This document shows positions 58,640 to 64,000 of a stretch of 64,000 nt of DNA, in pieces (position 1 is the stretch's first letter; each line of letters starts with the position of its first letter). The stretch spans positions 246,575,502 through 246,639,501 of the forward strand of contig NC_081409.1 of NCBI RefSeq assembly GCF_030272615.1. The letters are read 5' to 3'. The notes beneath the pieces are model-generated. The model was given only the letters and a program-made list of their open reading frames with translations. It was not told the origin of the DNA and did not search any database. The stretch comes from Cryptomeria japonica (Eukaryota; Streptophyta; Pinopsida; Cupressales; Cupressaceae). A program made the position numbers and the translations under genes.

Positions 58640-59741
58640 TGTAATGTTCCCACCTTTTTAGCATCTCATTGGAGTTCTTAGCCTTTACATTCTCCGAAGG
58701 CTAAGTGGAGAAATAAGGAGAAATTGATTAAATTAATTTCTTATTAAGTCATTAAATAAAATAAAATTAAAAAAGGTAACTTTATATTTAATTAATTTAA
58801 TTAAAAGTGACTTAAGTGACTTATTTAAATATTTTTATAAAGTTATAAAGTAACTTTATAATAATAAAGTCACTTTAATATTATAATGTGTGAATATGTC
58901 TTTAATCCCACATTGGCCAAGAAAGTGTTCGAGCTCTCATAAGAAAGAATAAGAAGGGACTTAAGAGCTCATTTTATATCATCCATCCAGAGAATTGATA
59001 TTTGTTTGTTATGAACTTGGGAGAAGAAGCCAAGGGTTTCTGATTCAATCAACCATTGGAGAGCGACAATTCTTCAGTGTTGCAACCATTTGAGGTGGTG
59101 AAATATCCACTAAATTTGGCATTTCAGGAGAGCTTCATTCTGGAGTTCTATTTGGGCTTTAAAAAGAAGGGAAGACATCTAGGGTATGCAGATTTTCGAA
59201 TATATATTAATTGCAGACCTACAGTTTCATTTGGCAGCCATTAAAAATCAGAATTGAAGCAATCATTTCAAAATACAATTGCTGCTATAGTACCCGCGCT
59301 ACAGTAAACGCCGTACGGACTGCTACAGTGCCGCGTGAACAGTACCGCGTGAATAGTGCCGTCGTACGGATTGCTACAGTACCGCGTGAACAGTAATTTT
59401 TTCAAAAAAATTAAAATTTGCAGTTGGCAGATTTTTTTCAACTACTGGGACAACAAAAATCAGGTTTTTATCTTACATTGTAATGAATTTGTTTTCCAGG
59501 CATATTGGCCATAAAACAGAACAAACATTCCCTTGATAGTTTCGTAAATTAATTCCAGCAGTAATATTATTGTTCCAGTATTATTTTAGGCATAGGAGTT
59601 TATTCCAGTATTGTTTCATTGCTCATTATTACCAAAAAAAAACACAAAAAAATCTATAAACATTCAAAAACCAAAACAAATTCAAATCTATTGCATTCAA
59701 AAGAAACAGTCAGCAGAGGAGAGCCAAGTTGGGTTCTTACA
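58640..59741 (+). repeat. Gypsy 5' LTR
   Basis: TGTAATGTTCCCACC...GGGTTCTTACA, 1102 bp, directly followed by the primer-binding site. It shares ATCCCACATTGGCCAAG-type sequence with the family-B solo LTR at 12031 and AAAGTCACTT blocks with the LARD LTR, so these are related LTR families. Confidence 0.9.
59284..59395 (+). repeat. CTACAGT / GTGAACAGTACCGC repeat cluster in the Gypsy LTR
   Basis: CTACAGT occurs three times (plus a CTATAGT variant) and GTGAA(C/T)AGT three times, joined by CCGC or CGTACGGA(C/T)TG. The cluster is GC-rich compared with the rest of the LTR. The same words occur at 12370-12453. Confidence 0.85.
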
Positions 59742-59742
59742 T

Positions 59743-59754
59743 TGGTATCAGAGC
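59743..59754 (+). other. Gypsy primer-binding site (initiator tRNA-Met)
   Basis: TGGTATCAGAGC, the classical plant retrotransposon site complementary to the 3' end of initiator tRNA-Met, two bases after the LTR end. Confidence 0.95.
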
Positions 59755-59787
59755 TAAATCCTGCCATCCTGAGGGTTTAGCAATCAC

Positions 59788-60960
59788 ATGCAGCCGCCTG
59801 AGGTTGGCTCTCACAGATATTACACTCGCAGGCGAGCTTTGTTTGACAGGGAACAAGAATTTGACAGGCAGCCGGGCACCATGGGTGACAGGCAAGGGGG
59901 TAGCCCACCCAGAGGCGATAGGAATGAGGAGCAAGAAACAAGGGAATTTTTCAGAGTAATGGCTACAGGACAGTAGCAGATGGCTCAGGCCTTGCAGGCA
60001 CTCACCACCATGATTGAGCGCATGAACCCACAAGACAGACAAAATCAGGAGCAAGGGGATAACAGGAGTGCAGTGGGGTCACCTAGAACTCATAGGACTC
60101 ATTCCAGGACAGCATACAGGCCTACACGTCCTACCTTCATTAGAGATGAGCCTGAGGTAGCACCTACAGGAGAACCAGGAGAGGAGATGTTCGCAGATAT
60201 CCTCATGGCTGCGAATGACGAATGGGATTTATTAACTCCACAGGTACGAGAGAGGATGACATTCGAGAGGTTTGTAAATCAGAGGAGAGAGCATTACAGG
60301 TCACTCAGACAGGATAGGAGGCCTAGAGGTCAAAATAGTGAGCTGCATAGAGTTACAGGCAAGCTTACTATGCCTACATTTGGTGGGAGTGGTAAGATGA
60401 CAGCTCAAGCTTGGATTCATAAGCTTGACACATTTTTGGCACTGAGGCCAATGACAGAGATTGAAGCTATCAAATACGCCACTTTGCATTTGGAGGGAGT
60501 AGCACACGATTGGTGGTACCATGGTTTGGTAACACTTCAACATAATCAGGTGACAGAGTACTAGGACTTCGTGGATAGGTTGGTTGAAAGATTTGACAAG
60601 AAAGATTCAGAGGTTTACTTCCGGGACTTAGCACAGCTAAAACAAACAGGCAACTTGGAGTATTTCATTGGTGAATTTCAGCGGTTGGCAGTCATGGTGC
60701 CAAACATTTCAGAGCGTAGATTGATAGTTCTTTTCATTGAGGGCCTATCCGAACCACTGAGAGGTTGGATAAAGGCATTTGATCCTATTTCTTTACAGGA
60801 AGCTATGAAAAAGGCAAGAAGTATGGAACATGCAGTCCCAACAAACAAATTTCAGTCCAAAGGAGCATCTTCTAGTAAGGATAACAAACCATTTTATAAA
60901 AAACCAGAGAGGACTGATTTTAAAAATGATTCTAAAGATAAAACTCCAGCACCTTTTGAC
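59788..60960 (+). pseudogene. Gypsy gag (capsid region)
   Basis: Frame 1 from ATG 59788 (MQPPEVGSHRYYTRRRALFD), broken by TAG at 59974 and TAG at 60562 but with no frame change. The Retrotrans_gag region spans GKMTAQAWIHKLDTFLALRP through LEGVAHDWWYHGL to AMKKARSMEHA. Both stops sit where CAG (Gln) would fit, consistent with a C-to-T change. Gag forms the particle in which reverse transcription occurs. Confidence 0.85.
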
Positions 60961-62570
60961 AGGGAAACATTAAATGATTTGAGGAAGAAAAAATTATGTT
61001 TCTACTGTAAAGGACCCTATGATGCAAACCATGATTGTCCTCTTAGACCAAAGGGCAAAGCTAACAGAGTTATGTGGGCATACTATGAGGAATCAGAATC
61101 AGATAACTCAGACCAGCAGTCTGATATAGAGGAAATAGATGGTGAAAAAGAGGAAGACAAGGCTGAAAACTTGTCTAAAATGGAGTCCAATGATGGGGAA
61201 GGAGATGGGCAACTTAGGGAAGCTCGTCTCACAAGTATTAGGCAAGAAGGGTCATTCCGGATGAGAGGAGTGCTTGCTGGACAGCGAGTCATAACTTTGG
61301 TTGATACATGTGCCACTCATAATTTCATTGATGCTAGGATGGTGGAGAAGCGTGGCATACAAACAGAGGAGTTTGGGGGAATTAGAGTGAGGGTAGCTGA
61401 TGGCTATGTCCTCAAATGTGATCGTAAGATCACTGGACTCCCATTGAAAGTTAATAATTATGACTTTAAGGCAGATTTCTATGTTGTGCCTATGGGAGAT
61501 ACAGATATAGTCCTTGGGATGAGTTGGTTGCATGATATTGGGGAGTTCACTCTTAACCTCAAGGAGATGGAGATGAGGTTTAAAGTGAATGGGAAGACAC
61601 ATATTCTTAAGGCAATCAGGGACAGTGATCTCAAGATGGTTTCTTTCCGGAGGATGGCTAGATTGATTCGACATGATCAGGTAGAGTGGGCAGCAGAGTG
61701 CATGTTGATGCCATCACAGGAGGGACAGCAGAAGATTGAATATCCTCCTGATATTCAGGAGCTTAGAGTTAAACACTCTAATGTTTTCAGTGACATTCCA
61801 CCAGGTAGACCACTAGACAGGGGTATTGAGTACATCATTGAGTTAGAGGAGGGGGCTAAACCCATCATGATTACACCTTACAGGCATCCGAAGAGGTTGA
61901 AGGATGAAATTGAGAAAACCGTAAAGGAGTTACTTGCTATGGGCCACATTAGACCAAGTAAGTCTCCTTTCGCTTCTTCAGTGGTCTTAGTGAAGAAGAA
62001 GGATGGGACATTGAGGATGTGCATTGATTACAGGGTGCTTAATAGGAAGACAATTAAAAATAGGTACCCCATTCCTAGGATCGATGAGTTGATAGATGAG
62101 CTTCATGGAGCTTGCTTCTTTTCAAAGATAGATTTAAGATCAGGTTATCACCAGATCAGAGTTAGAGAGCAGGACATTGAGAAGACAGCCTTTAGATGTC
62201 ATTGTGGCCATTTTGAGTTTGTAGTTATGCCATTTGGGCTAACTAACGCACCTGCTACTTTTCAGGCAACAATGAATCGGGTTTTCCATCCTCAGTTGAG
62301 GAAATTTGTACTTGTCTTCTTCGATGATATCTTGGTGTACAGTAGATCTTGGGAGGAGCACTTGGTTCACCTTGACAAGGTGTTGGATATATTTAGCAGA
62401 GAGTCCTTGTATGCAAAGGAGTCTAAGTGTGATTTGGGCATGACAGAGTTGTTGTACTTGGGTCACATCATCAGTGCAGAGGGCGTATGCATGGATCCTG
62501 AAAAGATTCGTGCCATTGTGGAGTGGCCTTCATCGGTGAACCTTACACAGTTGAGGGGCTTTTGGGATTA
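60961..62570 (+). pseudogene. Gypsy pol: zinc knuckle, protease, reverse transcriptase
   Basis: Same frame as gag, so one fused gag-pol. The zinc knuckle CFYCKGPYDANHDC is at about 60996-61040, followed by an acidic spacer. Protease VDTCATHNFIDARMV has Cys in place of the active-site Gly (61309-61311). Reverse transcriptase: KPIMITPYRHPKRLKDEIEK, KDGTLRMCIDYRVLNRKTIK, FFSKIDLRSGYHQIR, MPFGLTNAPATFQATMN and the catalytic FFDDILVYSR near 62316. Apart from the protease change and the distal frameshift, the reverse transcriptase is uninterrupted. Confidence 0.9.
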
Positions 62571-63242
62571 TGTGGTTTCTACAGGAGGTTTGTGGATGGA
62601 TATTCTAGGCATGCAGCACCCTTGACAGATTTGATGAGAAAGGGAGCTTTCTTGTGGACTCCTGAGGCACAGGAGTGTTTTGAGAAATTTAAGGAGTTGA
62701 TGACTTCTTGTCCAGTGTTAGCATTACCAGATTTCAGCAAACCTTTTGAGCTACACTGTGATGCTTCCGGGGAGGGCATTGGAGCGGTGCTTATGCAGGA
62801 GAAGCACCCTATTGCTTATGAGAGCAGGAAATTGAGAGGGCCAGAGCGGAGCTTCAGCATATATGATAAGGAGATGTTAGCTATTATGCATGCTTTGGCT
62901 AAATTCAGGCAATATTTGGTAGGTAGCAAATTTTGTATCAAAACCGACCATAATAGCCTAAAATACTTTTTGGGGCAGCGAGACCTCAATGATAGGCAGC
63001 AGAAGTGGGTGAGCAAGTTACAGTCCTATGACTTTGACATTACATATTTTAAGGGGACACAGAATGTAGTTGCTGATGCCTTATCACGTCGGCCCCATTT
63101 GAGCTTATTGACAGACATATCGGAGGATTGGAGACACTTGATCCTTGCAGAGTATGCAAAGGATACTTGGGCAGCTGGATTCATAGATGGGAATATTCAG
63201 GACAACAGATACACCCTTGTGAATGAGCTCATCATTTACTAA
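62571..63242 (+). pseudogene. Gypsy RNase H domain (after frameshift)
   Basis: The frame moves from 1 to 3 near 62560-62563, where a run of four T stands in place of the five expected. Downstream are GLCGFYRRFVDGYSRHAAPL, PFELHCDASGEGIGAVLMQE (catalytic Asp), YDKEMLAIMHALAKFRQYLV and IKTDHNSLKYFLGQRDLNDR. It ends LSRRPHLS and runs on to TAA at 63240-63242. Confidence 0.88.
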
Positions 63243-64000
63243 GGGCGAATATTTTTGGTTCCAGGATCAGCAGTGAGGAGGATGGTTCTGAAATATTTTC
63301 ATGATTCACCTATGGCAGGACATCCTGGTTACTACAAGACATACCGGCAGATTAGAGAGCGCTTCACATGGAAAGGGCTCAAAGCAGAGGTACTTCAGTA
63401 TGTTAGGGAGTGTCCCACCTGCCAACAGAATAAGAAAGAACACTCCTATCCAGCCGGTTTACTTCAGCCACTTCCGATTCCTGATAGGAAGTGGGAGTGT
63501 TTGTCTATGGACTTCATCACAGGACTGCCTAGGGCCCAAGGCAGGGACTGCATATATGTGGTTGTGGATCGCCTTACGAAGTTTGCACACTTCTTTCCGA
63601 TCACTGCTACATACACTGCTACACAGGTGGCAGAGTTGTTCTTCAAGGAGATATTCAGATTACATGGCTTACCTCGGAGCATTGTGAGTGACAGGGACAG
63701 CAGGTTTATGAGTCACTTTTGGCAGGAGCTATTCAGGTTGTGTGCGACAGAGCTCACTCCGAGTACTAGCTACCACCCTCAGACAGATGGTCAGACAGAG
63801 ATAGTGAACAAATGGGTGGAGGGATATCTCAGAAATTATATAGCAGGGCAACAGAAGGCATGGGTAAAGTGGATTTATCTCTGTGAGTATTGCTACAATA
63901 CCACTTATCACATGTCTATTCAGATGTCACCCTTTATGGCCCTGAATGGGTATGAGGCACCCAATTTTATGGATCTGCTTTTGAGTGACAGTAGAGTGCC
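63243..64000 (+). pseudogene. Gypsy integrase (partial)
   Basis: Continues in frame 3 after the TAA: HDSPMAGHPGYYKTYRQI... with CPTCQQNK (HHCC zinc finger), ECLSMDFITGLPRAQGRD (first Asp of DDE), VSDRDSRFMSHFW (second Asp) and HPQTDGQTEIVNKWVEGYL (Glu). It runs off the right edge at DLLLSDSRVP without further stops. Integrase inserts the cDNA; a C-terminal chromodomain, if any, is not visible. Confidence 0.88.

Larger units (their letters stand above)
58640..64000 (+). mobile_element. Ty3/Gypsy retrotransposon (5' LTR to integrase; 3' end off-window)
   Basis: Complete 5' LTR, tRNA-Met primer-binding site, and one long gag-pol in the order gag, zinc knuckle, protease, reverse transcriptase, RNase H, integrase, the order of Ty3/Gypsy. 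It inserted into the LINE at 55739-58639; the left flank is TAATC (58635-58639). Damage: stops at 59974-59976, 60562-60564 and 63240-63242, one frameshift near 62560, and a changed protease active site. The integrase style suggests a chromovirus-type lineage, but any chromodomain would lie beyond 64000. Confidence 0.9.

Overview
The window reads as nuclear DNA of a plant with a large, repeat-swollen genome, most likely a gymnosperm such as a conifer. That is inference from three things: AT-rich sequence dominated by plant-type LTR retrotransposons and L1-type LINEs, one ordinary plant gene whose introns reach tens of kilobases, and no bacterial-style gene organisation. The species cannot be named from sequence alone.

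One host gene is certain: a plant acidic (LIP1-type) triacylglycerol lipase on the + strand. Eight exons can be placed between 1721 and 48166, with GT/AG borders, compatible phases and no internal stop. The first exon, carrying the signal peptide, lies off the left edge, beyond the 3' end of a Ty1/Copia element (1-895). Exons 2-8 are packed between 1721 and 10028. The last exon is at 47844-48166, so the last intron is about 37.8 kb.

That intron is mostly a Russian-doll nest of insertions whose borders are fixed by target-site duplications (TSDs). A family-A solo LTR (10423-32660, TSD CTGAT) contains a Mutator-like element (10863-11748, 10-bp TSD), a solo Gypsy-type LTR on the minus strand (12031-13261, TSD TGTAT) and a non-autonomous LTR element, a LARD (13707-29570), which carries a novel long ORF. 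Inside the 3' LTR of that LARD sits element C (19259-29363, TSD TAAAT). Element C in turn contains a second family-A solo LTR (19682-23787, TSD GTACC) and a Copia-type solo LTR (24053-25947, TSD CCAAT). Further along the intron are a GC-rich DNA-element candidate, a MITE, and a full-length but decayed minus-strand LINE (38168-46328, 17-bp TSD). The LINE carries an unexpected third ORF with an Arg/Gly-rich tail and sits in a purine-rich tract.

Downstream of the lipase (48167-64000) are a near-perfect 45-bp stem hairpin, a leucine-rich-repeat pseudogene fragment, a LINE 3' end, an intact but unrecognised 178-codon ORF, a second LINE on the minus strand, and a Ty3/Gypsy element inserted into that LINE. 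The Gypsy element runs off the right edge. It is complete from 5' LTR to integrase but is disabled by three stop codons, one frameshift and a changed protease active site.

Candidates for something undescribed are: the LARD-encoded protein; the LINE third ORF; the family-A LTRs, which share ends but carry two unrelated repeat arrays (one an array of hairpins with a period of about 166 bp); and a splice donor that opens directly into a (TC)n microsatellite.
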